Counted from the stretch's first letter, positions 36,749 through 46,170 are shown. The stretch: 64,000 nucleotides of DNA from Roseobacter sp. SK209-2-6 (GCF_000169455.1 NZ_AAYC01000006.1:186001-250000); one strand, 5' to 3'. The notes: a model not told the origin generated them from the letters alone. A program made the numbers and translations.

Positions 36749-38140
36749 CTACAACAACACGGCAGCGGCGAGACCCAGAAAGGCAAAGAAACCAACCACA
36801 TCGGTTACTGTGGTCACGAAAGCGCCAGAGGCCAGCGCCGGGTCTATGTTCATCTTTTCCAATAGAATGGGAATAACCGTCCCGGCGAGCCCTGCGACGA
36901 CAAGATTGATCACCATTGCGGCAGCGATCACCCAGCCCAATGCTGGCGAGCCGAACCAGATCACCCCGACAATGCCCATGACCACAGCAAAGACCACCCC
37001 ATTGACCAGCCCCACAAGGGCCTCGCGTCGGATCACCCGCCAGACATTGGAGCCGGTGAGGTCACGGGTGGCCATGGCACGTACCGCCACGGTCAGCGAC
37101 TGGGTGCCGGCATTGCCCCCCATGGAGGCGACGATAGGCATCAAGACTGCCAGCGCCACCACCTGGGCAATCGCCGCTTCGAACTGGGCAATCACCAGCG
37201 AAGCCAGCACCGCGGTCACCAGGTTGACCGCCAGCCAGGGAAAGCGCCTCTTGGTGGTTTCGATCACCCGGTCGGCAAGTGAGCTTTCGTCGCTCACACC
37301 GGCCAGGCGCAGGATGTCTTCCTCATGTTCTTCGTCCAGAACCACCATGGCATCATCGATGGTGATGACCCCCGCCAAGCGGCCCTCACCGTCAACTACG
37401 GGGGCTGATATCAGATGGTACTGATTGAAGGCATAGGCGACGTCTTCCTCATCCTGATCAGCAGGGATGATCTGAAAGGTTTCCTCCACCAGATCCATCA
37501 GCGGCACCTCGCGTTTGGTGCCCATGATCCGGCCAAGGGTGACATTGCCAATGGGATGCATGCGTGGGTCGACCAGAACCACATGGTAGAACTGCTCTGG
37601 CAGGTCTTCAGACTCACGCATGTAGTCAATCGCCTGACCGACGTTCCAATGCTCCGGCGCCATGACCACTTCGCGCTGCATCAAGCGCCCGGCGGAGTTC
37701 TCCGGGTAGCTTAGCGATTGCTCAACAGCGACCCGATCAGAATCCTCCAGCACATCGAGGATGGCTTCCTGCTGCGGCTCTTCCAGATCCTCAAGCAGAT
37801 CAACAACATCGTCGCTTTCGAGGTCCCGGACCGCCTCGGCCAGAACCGTGGGGTTCAGGACCTCCATCACCTCTTCGCGGATGCTTTCATCCAGCTCCGA
37901 AAGGATGTCGCCGTCGAATTCCCGCCCGTAAAGCTGCAGCAGGCTTGCCCGTTCGGGGCTGCTCACCTGTTCCAGAAGGTCAGCGATATCGGCAGCGTGC
38001 AGATCATCCAGCAGCTCGGTCAGAAGCGTTTGATCGCCCCTCTCCACCGCATGAAGAACCCGGCCAACAAGTTTTCGGTCCAGATCGTAGCCATCTTCCA
38101 GATGCGCGTCTTCGCGGAGGATGCCGTCGCCTGAACTCAT
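36749..38140 (-). CDS. mgtE: MgtE-family magnesium transporter
   Basis: Protein of 463 residues with the complete MgtE layout: a cytoplasmic N domain of helical repeats (about residues 20-140), a CBS-domain pair (about 145-270) and five membrane spans at the C-terminus. The pore region AVLMPIVASMGGNAGTQSLT and the span with DVVGFFAFLGLAA near the end contain the conserved Mg2+-site residues. Cytosolic Mg2+ closes the channel in characterised members. The start at 38140 has AGGGCAGGAC upstream. The short divergent gap to guaD (137 bp) shows no room for an M-box riboswitch. Confidence 0.95.
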   Translation of the reverse strand: MSSGDGILREDAHLEDGYDLDRKLVGRVLHAVERGDQTLLTELLDDLHAADIADLLEQVSSPERASLLQLYGREFDGDILSELDESIREEVMEVLNPTVLAEAVRDLESDDVVDLLEDLEEPQQEAILDVLEDSDRVAVEQSLSYPENSAGRLMQREVVMAPEHWNVGQAIDYMRESEDLPEQFYHVVLVDPRMHPIGNVTLGRIMGTKREVPLMDLVEETFQIIPADQDEEDVAYAFNQYHLISAPVVDGEGRLAGVITIDDAMVVLDEEHEEDILRLAGVSDESSLADRVIETTKRRFPWLAVNLVTAVLASLVIAQFEAAIAQVVALAVLMPIVASMGGNAGTQSLTVAVRAMATRDLTGSNVWRVIRREALVGLVNGVVFAVVMGIVGVIWFGSPALGWVIAAAMVINLVVAGLAGTVIPILLEKMNIDPALASGAFVTTVTDVVGFFAFLGLAAAVLL

Positions 38141-38277
38141 GTCCTGCCCTTTCATGTGTATTGTCTGCAAATTAAGAGAAGCAGCTACCAGAAAACAATG
38201 ACAATACTGCAATTTACCCAAAGCTATGCGGCGCGTATCCTGCGTTGCGCGATTTGGCAAGGAAAGGACCCCGCGAC

Positions 38278-39564
38278 ATGCAAAGCGATTTCATCCTTCA
38301 GGGACATGTGCTGTCTTATCAAGCTTCGCCTTTTGAAGGCGATGCGCCGGAGGCGGCCGCGCGCATTGATCAGGCGGTCGCAGTGAGCGGCGGCAAGATC
38401 GCTGGCGCAGGTTCGCTGGAGCACATGCAGGCGCTGCTGCCGCAGGCTGAGGTGATCCGCCATGGCGAAAAGCTGATCCTTGCGGGCTTTGTCGATGCCC
38501 ATGTGCATTATCCGCAGACCGCAATGATCGCGAGTTGGGGCAAGCGCCTCATCGACTGGCTCAACAGCTATACCTTCCCGGAAGAGATGCGCTTTGCCGA
38601 CCGCGCCTATGCGGATGAGATCTCCAACCGCTACCTGGATCTGACGGTGGCCAATGGCACCACCACGGTCTGCAGCTTTGCCACCATCCACCCAGAAAGC
38701 GTTGACGCCTTTTTCACCGCTGCCCAGGCGCGCGGCCAGCGAGTTGTAGCAGGCAAGACCTGCATGAACCGCAATGCCCCGGACGGGCTGCAAGACACTG
38801 TGCAATCGGCCTATGACGACAGCAAGGCGCTGCTGCAGCGCTGGCACGGGGTGGACCGGATCGAATATGCAATCACCCCGCGCTTCTCACCCACCTCGAC
38901 CCCGGAACAGCTGGAGGTCATGGGCCAGCTCTGGGCCGAGCACTCCGACTGCCTGATGCAGACGCACTTGAGTGAGCAGCTGGATGAGATCGAATGGGTG
39001 AAGTTCCTCTTCCCCGAAGCCCGCGACTATCTGGATACCTATGAGAAATTCGGTCTGCTAGGCGGCAAGGGCCTTTACGGCCACGCCATCCACCTGGAAG
39101 AGCGCGAGCGCCACCAGCTGCGCGAACACGGCGCGGGCCTGGTGCATTGCCCGACTTCGAATACCTTTATCGGATCGGGGCTGTTCGATATGGCCGGGCT
39201 GATGGCAGAGGGACAGAACATTGGTCTTGCGACCGATACCGGCGGCGGCTCCAGCTTCTCGATGCTGCGCACCATGGCGGCGGCCTATGAGATCGGCCAG
39301 CTGCGCGGGGTGCCGCTGCATGCCTCGCAGCTTTTGTGGCTGGCGACCCAAGGCTCGGCCCGGACCCTGCATATGGCGGACAAGATCGGCAATATCGCCC
39401 CCGGCATGGAGGCGGATCTGGTGGTGCTGGATCTCGCATCCACGCCCGCAATTGCCCAGCGCTCCGCCTGCGCCAATGACCTGTGGGAAGCCATCTTCCC
39501 CACTGTGATGATGGGCGATGACCGCGCGGTTTCCGAGGTCTGGATCAACGGCAAGCGGCAGTAA
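38278..39564 (+). CDS. guaD: Guanine deaminase
   Basis: Protein of 428 residues of the amidohydrolase superfamily converting guanine to xanthine. Metal-binding histidines appear as FVDAHVHYPQT near residue 68 and later LMQTHLSEQ. GGKGLYGHAIHLEERE and LATDTGGGSSFSML carry further active-site residues. NRNAPDG and RFSPTSTPEQL are guanine deaminase-specific. The ATG at 38278 follows AAGGAAAGGAC. It is convergent with 8-oxoguanine deaminase and ends in a shared terminator. The two genes suggest purine salvage or use of purines as nitrogen source. Confidence 0.94.
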   Translation: MQSDFILQGHVLSYQASPFEGDAPEAAARIDQAVAVSGGKIAGAGSLEHMQALLPQAEVIRHGEKLILAGFVDAHVHYPQTAMIASWGKRLIDWLNSYTFPEEMRFADRAYADEISNRYLDLTVANGTTTVCSFATIHPESVDAFFTAAQARGQRVVAGKTCMNRNAPDGLQDTVQSAYDDSKALLQRWHGVDRIEYAITPRFSPTSTPEQLEVMGQLWAEHSDCLMQTHLSEQLDEIEWVKFLFPEARDYLDTYEKFGLLGGKGLYGHAIHLEERERHQLREHGAGLVHCPTSNTFIGSGLFDMAGLMAEGQNIGLATDTGGGSSFSMLRTMAAAYEIGQLRGVPLHASQLLWLATQGSARTLHMADKIGNIAPGMEADLVVLDLASTPAIAQRSACANDLWEAIFPTVMMGDDRAVSEVWINGKRQ

Positions 39565-39616
39565 GGGCCCAGCCGGAACAGCCCTAGACCATACAACAAA
39601 AAGTCAAGACAACAAA

Positions 39617-39650
39617 AAGGCGGCCCGGAGAGGCCGCCTTCCTTATTTTT
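39617..39650. terminator. Bidirectional terminator between guaD and 8-oxoguanine deaminase
   Basis: Perfect 9-bp stem AAGGCGGCC/GGCCGCCTT with a 6-nt loop. The plus direction runs into CCTTATTTTT and the minus direction into TTTGTTG, so it serves both convergent genes. Confidence 0.85.
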
Positions 39651-39665
39651 ACATCGTTTCCGGGC

Positions 39666-41000
39666 TTAACCTGCCAGTTGCTGCGCCAGGGACTGATGGC
39701 GCGAAGTCACCGCCCCCATGTCGATGGTTGCCATACGCCCATCGCGGACCACCTGACGCCCCTCGACAAAGAGGTCGCGCACCCGGTCCGGCCCGGCCAG
39801 GAGCAGGGCCGCCGGGTCCCAGCTGCCGCTGGAAGCAACGCCGGAGACATCCCAAATGGCAATATCAGCGCGTTTGCCCGGCGCCAGCCTGCCGCAATCC
39901 GGGCGGCCCAGAATATCGGCGCCGCCGCGGGTGGCGATCTCCAGCGCTTCATAGGCACTCATCGCGTCAGCGCCATTTGCAACCCGCTGCAGCAGCATGG
40001 CCTGACGCGCCTCGCCAGCCAGATTGGCCATATCATTGCTGGCCGAACCATCGACGCCAAGCCCAACAGGAACCCCCGCATCCCGCATCTGCCTCACCGG
40101 GGCGATGCCGCTGCCAAGGCGGCAGTTGGAACAGGGGCAATGCGACACGCCGGTTCTGGTGCGGGCAAAGAGGTCGATCTCCTGCCCGTCCAGCTTGACG
40201 CAATGGGCATGCCAGACATCCGGGCCTGTCCAGCCCAGCTCTTCGGCATATTGACCGGGGCGGCAGCCGAACTGGGCCTCGGAATAGGCGATATCTTCCT
40301 CGTTTTCGGCCAGATGAGTATGCAGCATGACGCCCTTGTCCCGCGCCAGAAGGGCCGCGTCGCGCATCAATTCACGACTGACGGAGAAAGGCGAACATGG
40401 CGCTAGGCCTACGCGGCACATGGAGCCCTCTGCAGGATCGTGGAAGGCATCAACAACGCGGATCATATCTTCCAGGATGGCGGACTCTTGCTCCACCAGG
40501 TGATCCGGCGGTAGCCCGCCCTGGCTTTCGCCAATGCTCATAGCCCCACGGGTGGGATGAAACCGTAGCCCAACCTCGCGGGCGGCATGGATGGTATCCT
40601 CCAGCCGCGCACCATTGGGGTAAAGATACAGGTGATCCGAACTCAGGGTGCAACCAGACAACGCCAGCTCGGCCAACCCCAGCTGGGCTGAGACAAAGAA
40701 CTCCTCGGGGCCAAAACGGCTCCAGATCGGATAAAGCCGCTGCAGCCAGCCAAAGAGCAGGGCATCCTGGGCACCCGGCACCGCGCGGGTCAGGTTCTGG
40801 TAGAGGTGGTGATGGGTATTCACCAAGCCCGGTGTCACCACCGCGCCGCGCCCCTGGACCACCTCGCCGCTGGTCTCAAGCCCATGCCCCAGCGCGGCCA
40901 CCTGGCCGTCCCGGATCAGGATGTCAGCACCGTGCAACACTCTGCGGTCATCATCCATGGTCAGGATGGTATCGGCATTTTGAATCAGAAATTCGGCCAT
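39666..41000 (-). CDS. 8-oxoguanine deaminase
   Basis: Protein of 444 residues of the amidohydrolase superfamily (ATZ/TRZ-like). It starts MAEFLIQNADTILTMDDDRR and has the metal motif GLVNTHHHLYQNLTRAVPGA. Later motifs are MLHTHLAENEEDI, WHAHCVKLD and GLGVDGSASNDMANLAGEAR. The cysteine pair in SHCPCSNCRLGSG fits the 8-oxoguanine/isoguanine-type deaminases that turn 8-oxoguanine into urate. Start at 41000 with GGAG 8-9 nt upstream; an in-frame GTG three codons earlier is less likely. Confidence 0.9.
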   Translation of the reverse strand: MAEFLIQNADTILTMDDDRRVLHGADILIRDGQVAALGHGLETSGEVVQGRGAVVTPGLVNTHHHLYQNLTRAVPGAQDALLFGWLQRLYPIWSRFGPEEFFVSAQLGLAELALSGCTLSSDHLYLYPNGARLEDTIHAAREVGLRFHPTRGAMSIGESQGGLPPDHLVEQESAILEDMIRVVDAFHDPAEGSMCRVGLAPCSPFSVSRELMRDAALLARDKGVMLHTHLAENEEDIAYSEAQFGCRPGQYAEELGWTGPDVWHAHCVKLDGQEIDLFARTRTGVSHCPCSNCRLGSGIAPVRQMRDAGVPVGLGVDGSASNDMANLAGEARQAMLLQRVANGADAMSAYEALEIATRGGADILGRPDCGRLAPGKRADIAIWDVSGVASSGSWDPAALLLAGPDRVRDLFVEGRQVVRDGRMATIDMGAVTSRHQSLAQQLAG

Positions 41001-41171
41001 TAAGCACACTCCATTTGGCCCGTTTCGGTGAATGGAGTGGAAAGAGGTCGACAGAATAGGGGCAAAGGACTCGACCTGCAGCTTTGATACCGCAGGCAGC
41101 AGGCGAAAGGCAAGGTTTGCTAAAACAAGGCCTGCGAAAACTATGGTGGCCCAAATTTAGCCCGGCTTGGC

Positions 41172-41966
41172 CTAGTCCTTGGCTTGCAACAGCTTCATTG
41201 CAGCAGCGTGCAGTTCTGGTGTTGCCGCCGCCAAAGCACGACCACCTTCATGCACCGGGCCACCTTCCCAATTGGTGACGATGCCGCCCGCAGCTTCGAT
41301 CACTGCAATGGGTGCCTGGATATCATATGCATTGAGCCCCGCCTCGATCACCAGATCCGCCTGTCCAGCCGCAAGCAGAGCGTAAGCATAACAATCCATA
41401 CCATAGCGTGTCAGCTGAACTTGCCGGGCAACCCTGCGAAAGGCCTGCTCTTCGTCAGCGGTTCCAACTTCGGGGAAGGTTGAAAAGAGGATAGCCTGAT
41501 CCAGGCTGCTGGTTTTGCGCACCTTGAGAGCAGTTGTACCTTGTGGGCCAGTCACTTCGCCAACACCGGCGCCGCCGGTAAATCGCTCTTGGATATAGGG
41601 CTGGTCTATCACCCCCAGCACCGGGCCTTGATCTTCTGAAAGAGCTATCAATACGCCCCAGGTGGGTGTGCCACTGATAAACCCCCGTGTGCCATCAATG
41701 GGATCCAATACCCAGGTCCGCCCGGATTTGCTTTCCACTGGCGGAAATTCTTCACCATGAATGCCATCCAAGGGGCGTAACTCCGCCAAGAGGGTCCGCA
41801 TGGCTTCCTCGGCAGCCCTATCCGCAATTGTGACTGGATCAAAGCCTTCGCTCAGCTTGTTCTCAGTCCCCAAATCGGCCTGGCGGAAAAAGGGCAAGAT
41901 TGCCGCGCGGGCCGCATCCGCAAGCCGGTGGGCAACTTCGGTATCTGATATGCTCTTCTCACTCAT
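41172..41966 (-). CDS. hisN: Histidinol-phosphatase of the inositol-monophosphatase family
   Basis: Protein of 264 residues with the inositol monophosphatase fold. Metal-site motifs are present in order: DPVTIADRAAEEAMR, GIHGEEFP, WVLDPIDGTRGFISGTP and, near the C-terminus, NAYDIQAPIAVIEAAGG. Alphaproteobacteria use this HisN type for the penultimate histidine step; inositol-1-phosphatase or related activity is the alternative. The start at 41966 gives MSEKSISDTEVAHRL; a longer frame exists upstream but does not resemble the family. Confidence 0.85.
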   Translation of the reverse strand: MSEKSISDTEVAHRLADAARAAILPFFRQADLGTENKLSEGFDPVTIADRAAEEAMRTLLAELRPLDGIHGEEFPPVESKSGRTWVLDPIDGTRGFISGTPTWGVLIALSEDQGPVLGVIDQPYIQERFTGGAGVGEVTGPQGTTALKVRKTSSLDQAILFSTFPEVGTADEEQAFRRVARQVQLTRYGMDCYAYALLAAGQADLVIEAGLNAYDIQAPIAVIEAAGGIVTNWEGGPVHEGGRALAAATPELHAAAMKLLQAKD

Positions 41967-42072
41967 GAAAGAACCGGTGCCACTAATGCGGCCCCGGTTC
42001 AAGAAAAATCCAGTTCGTGAGATTTTTTCGCCCAATTCAACCCTGAGCGCACGGGTCCGAAAAAGCGTGCTG

Positions 42073-42441
42073 TTATGCAGCGTCGCTCAGCACCCGCGCC
42101 AGTTCAAACAGGCGACGGCGTTGGTTCTCGGGAATTGAGTAGTAAGAGCGGACCAGATCCAGGGCCTCTTTGTCACCCATCAGATCATCTGGCACTGCGG
42201 TGTTCCCGGCTGCTTTTCCATCTTCTTCCAGACCTTCAAAGAAGAAGCTCACTGGAACTTCCAGCGCGTCCGAAATATCCCAGAGCCTCGATGCGCTAAC
42301 GCGGTTCGCTCCGGTTTCATATTTTTGGATCTGCTGAAATTTGATACCGACCTGTTCGGCCAGCTGCTGTTGTGTTTTTCCGATCAGCCAACGGCGGTGA
42401 CGGATACGTTTTCCGACATGTACGTCCACAGGATGAGCCAT
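42073..42441 (-). CDS. XRE-family transcriptional regulator
   Basis: Protein of 122 residues. Residues 8-65 form an XRE helix-turn-helix (GKRIRHRRWLIGKTQQQLAE, GIKFQQIQKYETGANRVSAS) followed by ALEVPVSFFFEGLE. A helical C-terminal extension contains ALDLVRSYYSIPENQRRRLF. Proteins of this exact layout are widespread in alphaproteobacteria, usually several per genome; the regulon is unknown. The ATG at 42441 has AGGAG upstream. It lies 106 bp before hisN on the same strand and faces a quinone oxidoreductase gene. Confidence 0.9.
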   Translation of the reverse strand: MAHPVDVHVGKRIRHRRWLIGKTQQQLAEQVGIKFQQIQKYETGANRVSASRLWDISDALEVPVSFFFEGLEEDGKAAGNTAVPDDLMGDKEALDLVRSYYSIPENQRRRLFELARVLSDAA

Positions 42442-42800
42442 GCGTTTTCTCCTAGTTGTTCCAATAGTCCCTGCCCGGATTGCCGTGTTGCCATAGGTGT
42501 CCTTTAAAAAGTTCTGCATTCTGCGAACCACAGGTACACACGGGTACTCAACTATCACGATCAGAGCTCAACCTCTGCTCCGACTGTACGACCTTCGCGG
42601 TTGAATTCAAGCCTGCCACCACCCGGATCCCTATTGCAAATGGGCAAATGTATGATTTCACCCATCATTTTGGTGGGTCAAAATAGCCTTTTGACTAGCT
42701 AAAAATGGCTCCCCATAAATAGCGAGGTGCAAAAATCGACTGGAACTGCCGATAGTCCAGCCCGAATCACTTGAGAAACAGACAAGGAACCCACCGTAAA
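42442..42800. other. 359-bp divergent region between XRE regulator and oxidoreductase
   Basis: No gene recognised. The half near the oxidoreductase is AT-rich and holds an imperfect inverted repeat, ACCCA/TGGGT, at 42660-42679 just upstream of a possible promoter. It may be a target of the adjacent XRE regulator. Confidence 0.45.
42691..42720 (+). promoter_or_regulatory. Candidate sigma-70 promoter of the quinone oxidoreductase gene
   Basis: TTGACT (42691-42696) and ATAAAT (42715-42720) are separated by 18 bp. Expected start of transcription near 42727 would leave a leader of about 75 nt. Confidence 0.4.
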
Positions 42801-43760
42801 ATGCTCTGCTTGCGTGTCACTGATTTCAGCGCTCCGCCGTCCTTTTGTGACATCACCTGTGCCGATCCCGGACCTGGACAGATCCGCCTGCGTATCCGGG
42901 CCTGCGGTTTGAACTTCGCAGATTTGCTATTGCTGAAAGGGACATACCAAGACACGCCTGACCTCCCCTTTACGCCGGGACTGGAAGTTGCAGGAGAGGT
43001 AATCGCCTTAGGTAAAGATGTCGCTAATTTTAACTTGGGCGACCGTGTCGCGGTCTTTTGCGGTAGTGGCGGACTGGCAGAAGAAGGGGTCTTTGAGGCC
43101 AGTCGCGCTATCCCAATTCCGGCAGGGATGAGTGACGAAGACGCGGCCGCAATGCTCATCGCTTACGGCACCAGTCACGTCGCTCTGGAACATTGCGCCC
43201 GACTACAATCAGGCGAGACCCTTTTGGTCACCGGTGCGGCCGGCGGAGTGGGTTTGACAGCAGTTGAAATTGGCAAATTGATGGGGGCTCGCGTGATTGC
43301 CCATGCACGTGGAGCGGGAAAACTTAGAGCCGCTCAAAATGCCGGCGCAGACCACCTGATTGATGATAGCGAGGACCTGCGCGCGATCGTCAAATCTCTG
43401 GGTGGTTCGGACGTCGTCTATGACGCGATTGGTGGCGGCGTCTGGAAGGACGCTTTTCGCAGCGCCAACCCTGGTGCGAGACTCCTTCCGATTGGATTTG
43501 CCAGCGGCGAGGTTCCGCAAATTCCCGCCAATCATCTGCTGGTGAAAAACCTGACTGTGATTGGCTTTTACATCGGCGGCTACCTAAAAGCACGACCAGA
43601 GGTGATCCGCAACTCCTTTGAGACCCTATTCAGGTGGCATGGCGAGGGACGTATCAAACCGCATGTGAGCCATGTATTGCCTTTTGAAAAGACATTTGAA
43701 GGGCTGGAAATGCTGCGCAACCGAACCTCAACAGGCAAAGTCGTTATAACGATGTCCTGA
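42801..43760 (+). CDS. NADPH:quinone oxidoreductase-like MDR protein
   Basis: Protein of 319 residues of the medium-chain dehydrogenase/reductase superfamily without structural zinc cysteines. RACGLNFADLLLLKGTYQ and LPFTPGLEVAGEVIALG mark the N-terminal GroES-like domain. The Rossmann domain has LLVTGAAGGVGLTAVEIGKL, and the C-terminal part VGFYIGGYL-type sequence (LTVIGFYIGGYLKARPE). Likely a NADPH-dependent reductase of quinones or enones; substrate unknown. The start at 42801 is chosen for the MLCLRVTDF beginning. It ends before a strong terminator shared with the convergent LysR gene. Confidence 0.9.
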   Translation: MLCLRVTDFSAPPSFCDITCADPGPGQIRLRIRACGLNFADLLLLKGTYQDTPDLPFTPGLEVAGEVIALGKDVANFNLGDRVAVFCGSGGLAEEGVFEASRAIPIPAGMSDEDAAAMLIAYGTSHVALEHCARLQSGETLLVTGAAGGVGLTAVEIGKLMGARVIAHARGAGKLRAAQNAGADHLIDDSEDLRAIVKSLGGSDVVYDAIGGGVWKDAFRSANPGARLLPIGFASGEVPQIPANHLLVKNLTVIGFYIGGYLKARPEVIRNSFETLFRWHGEGRIKPHVSHVLPFEKTFEGLEMLRNRTSTGKVVITMS

Positions 43761-43845
43761 TTTTCCCAGCCTCCAGTCAGACTACCCTCCTAGGCTCTGT
43801 CCGGACTCGTGTTTTGCATGCCAGACCTACAAAAGGCGCAGAAGA

Positions 43846-43875
43846 CCAAAGGCGGCCCTCAAAGGCCGCCTTTGG
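43846..43875. terminator. 12-bp bidirectional hairpin after the quinone oxidoreductase gene
   Basis: CCAAAGGCGGCC pairs perfectly with GGCCGCCTTTGG around a 6-nt loop. It lies 85 bp after one stop and 80 bp after the other of two convergent genes. U-tracts are weak (CAAAATTT and TCTTC), so the very stable stem does most of the work. Confidence 0.7.
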
Positions 43876-43955
43876 CAAAATTTGGAACGGTGTTTGCGCC
43901 AAGGATGCAATAAACATAGCTGATTGCACCCAGTGCAACCCAATTCCTTGACCGC

Positions 43956-44837
43956 TTAGCTGGCCACTCTTAGGGCGGCAGGTCGCAAGGCGGCATAGCC
44001 CTGTCGAAGGATCCGGGCAAAATCCTCGACATATCCGGCCTGTACGTTATGCGCACCGTATAGGTTGATATGTTGAATAGGTAGATCCGGCAGCAATCCA
44101 CCGTGATCAATCGCCTCCTGGTGCTCAGGAATTGTGCCTTCCAAAAGCACACCAACCGCAAGATCAGCGCTGATTGTCGCCTCAACGGTGCGGTCGGATT
44201 CACTATCCACCGCCATATCCCATTCGATCCCGGCCTTATCCAGCGCCGCGGTAGAGACCGCACGGAAGATACAGGCCCGGCAGAAGCCGAGACGCAAAGG
44301 GCGTTGCCGCCAGGCTGACCCACTGGGCGCGCCAACCCAACGCAAAGGCATCTCGTGAATGGTTTCCCCCCCTTCACCCGCGCCACTTTCGGTGGTCAGA
44401 ATCAAGTCATACTCACCGCGCGCAAAGCCCGCCTTCAGTTCCTTGGTATTCGAAGTCACCAGATTGACGTTGACCCTTGGGAAACTGACATTGAAGCGTT
44501 TTAGCGCCTGGGGGATGACCGGGTAGACAATGTCATGCGGGACCCCCAGAACGACCTCCCCCTCAAACGCCTGATCCGTCAGGCGGCTCATCACCTCATC
44601 ATTGAGCGCGACCATGCGCCGGGCATAGCCCAAGAGCTGCTCCCCTGAAGGCGTAAGTGAAATGCCGCGCCCGGATCGATCCAACAGATCCAGGTCCAAA
44701 AGCTCCTCTAGGCGCTTCAGCTGCATCGAGACCGCAGATTGGGTGAGATGCAGAAACCCTGCGGCCCGAGTGACCCCCCCATAGTCCGCGACCGCCACAA
44801 AGGACCGAAGCGTGGTGATATCCAAATTCCGTGCCAT
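43956..44837 (-). CDS. LysR-family transcriptional regulator
   Basis: Protein of 293 residues. The N-terminal helix-turn-helix is clear (LRSFVAVADYGGVTRAAGFL, HLTQSAVSMQLKRLE). A periplasmic-binding-like effector domain begins at about residue 90 (GEVVLGVPHDIVYPVIPQAL). The target genes are unknown; the divergent neighbour is a DUF1127 gene. The ATG at 44837 has AGGAG 8 nt upstream; a GTG one codon earlier is possible. Confidence 0.92.
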   Translation of the reverse strand: MARNLDITTLRSFVAVADYGGVTRAAGFLHLTQSAVSMQLKRLEELLDLDLLDRSGRGISLTPSGEQLLGYARRMVALNDEVMSRLTDQAFEGEVVLGVPHDIVYPVIPQALKRFNVSFPRVNVNLVTSNTKELKAGFARGEYDLILTTESGAGEGGETIHEMPLRWVGAPSGSAWRQRPLRLGFCRACIFRAVSTAALDKAGIEWDMAVDSESDRTVEATISADLAVGVLLEGTIPEHQEAIDHGGLLPDLPIQHINLYGAHNVQAGYVEDFARILRQGYAALRPAALRVAS

Positions 44838-44961
44838 CACAACTCCTGATGAATGAGATCAAAAACATTCGCTTTCAAAATAGATCATAATCACGCATAC
44901 ACATCAACAGAAATGATGCACTAAGCAAAATTCATCAAACCTTAACGAAAGGACAAAGAAG

Positions 44962-45174
44962 ATGACCTATATTGCAGAAACCTGCTCCCCGGTACGCCGC
45001 CGTTTCAGCCTGCTGTCCTTTGTCGCTGATCGAATCGCCCTAATGCAGCAGCGCCACGCGCTTGCCAACCTGGACTGTCGCGCGCTTGAGGACATCGGCA
45101 TCAACCGCACAGATGCACTGAAAGAAGCTCAGCGTCCCGTCTGGGATGCACCAGACCACTGGGCATGCAAGTAA
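44962..45174 (+). CDS. DUF1127-domain small protein
   Basis: Protein of 70 residues. The segment ALANLDCRALEDIGINRTDAL is the YjiS-like DUF1127 motif, usually RxLxDIGxxR. DUF1127 proteins are small RNA-binding or stress-related proteins in alphaproteobacteria and affect phosphate and carbon metabolism and small-RNA turnover. The ATG at 44962 follows AAAGGA. It is divergent from the LysR gene and ends in its own hairpin. Confidence 0.88.
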   Translation: MTYIAETCSPVRRRFSLLSFVADRIALMQQRHALANLDCRALEDIGINRTDALKEAQRPVWDAPDHWACK

Positions 45175-45202
45175 ATGCGAATGAAAAAGACCTGATTTTC
45201 TG

Positions 45203-45237
45203 ATGAGCGCGACCATTTGGGCCGCGCTCATTTACCT
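45203..45237 (+). terminator. Terminator of the DUF1127 gene
   Basis: ATGAGCGCG pairs with CGCGCTCAT, with inner GACC/GGGC-like pairing, followed by TTACCTTTT. It lies 29 bp after the stop. Confidence 0.65.
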
Positions 45238-45369
45238 TTTCCGGTGAAACTTAGCATCCGCACTTGAAGGATGCGGCCAAAATTCCGATATTTAGCAGGA
45301 ATGCCGCTCTTGCCTCTTGGGGCCAGACCCAGCGGTGAGGGAGTCTTACTAATACGGAGATGATGCCGC

Positions 45370-46143
45370 ATGGCACAGTTTGAAAACATCCGCTCTGCAG
45401 CAGGTGTCCGCACCGCAGAGATCGACGAGGGCCTGCGCGCCCATATGAACAAAGTCTACGGCACCATGTCCGTTGGCCTTTTGATCACTGCATTGGCCGC
45501 TTGGGCCATTGCCGGTCTTTCGATCACCTCTACCCCCAATGAATACCAAATCGGTGCAGGTCGCTATCTGACCGATCTTGGCTACACACTCTATGTGTCG
45601 CCGGTGAAATTCGTGCTAATGCTCGCACCTCTGGCCTTTATCTTCTTTGGCTGGGGCGCCCTAATGCGCCGTGGCAGCGCCGCTGTTGTGCAGCTGGGAT
45701 TCCTCGCTTTTGCCGCAGTCATGGGCATTTCGATGGGCACCGTGTTCATGATCTACACGCCCTACTCCATTGCTCAGACCTTCCTGGTTACAGCCATCGC
45801 CTTTGCGGGCCTGTCCCTCTGGGGCTACACCACCAAGAAGGATCTCTCTGGCATGGGCACCTTCCTGATGATGGGTGTGATTGGCCTGATCGTTGCGATG
45901 ATCGTCAACATGTTCTTGCAGTCCGGCGTGATGATGATGGCGATCTCCGCCATTGGCGTTCTGATCTTTGCGGGTCTTACCGCATTCTACACCCAGGACA
46001 TCAAGAACACCTATGTCGCCATGGCCACACAGGGTGACAAAGAATGGCTGGACAAAGCTGCTTATGACGGCGCGCTGAGCCTCTACATCAGCTTCCTGAA
46101 CATGTTCCAATTCCTCCTCATGTTCATGGGTCAGCAAGAATAA
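45370..46143 (+). CDS. Bax inhibitor-1/YccA-family membrane protein
   Basis: Protein of 257 residues with about seven spans after a 30-residue cytoplasmic start (MAQFENIRSAAGVRTAEIDE). Family features are NKVYGTMSVGLLITALAAWA in the first span, GISMGTVFMIYTPYSIAQTF in the middle and TAFYTQDIKNTYV with LYISFLNMFQFLLMF near the end. Bacterial members are pH-sensitive calcium leak channels (YetJ) or FtsH modulators (YccA). The start at 45370 has GGAG upstream. Single gene with a strong terminator. Confidence 0.94.
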   Translation: MAQFENIRSAAGVRTAEIDEGLRAHMNKVYGTMSVGLLITALAAWAIAGLSITSTPNEYQIGAGRYLTDLGYTLYVSPVKFVLMLAPLAFIFFGWGALMRRGSAAVVQLGFLAFAAVMGISMGTVFMIYTPYSIAQTFLVTAIAFAGLSLWGYTTKKDLSGMGTFLMMGVIGLIVAMIVNMFLQSGVMMMAISAIGVLIFAGLTAFYTQDIKNTYVAMATQGDKEWLDKAAYDGALSLYISFLNMFQFLLMFMGQQE

Positions 46144-46170
46144 GCTCCGGCTGACATACCAATTCCAGAC

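Noticed and set aside
38141-38277. Possible magnesium riboswitch before mgtE
   Set aside because: Only 137 bp shared with the divergent guaD and no M-box-like conserved helices seen.
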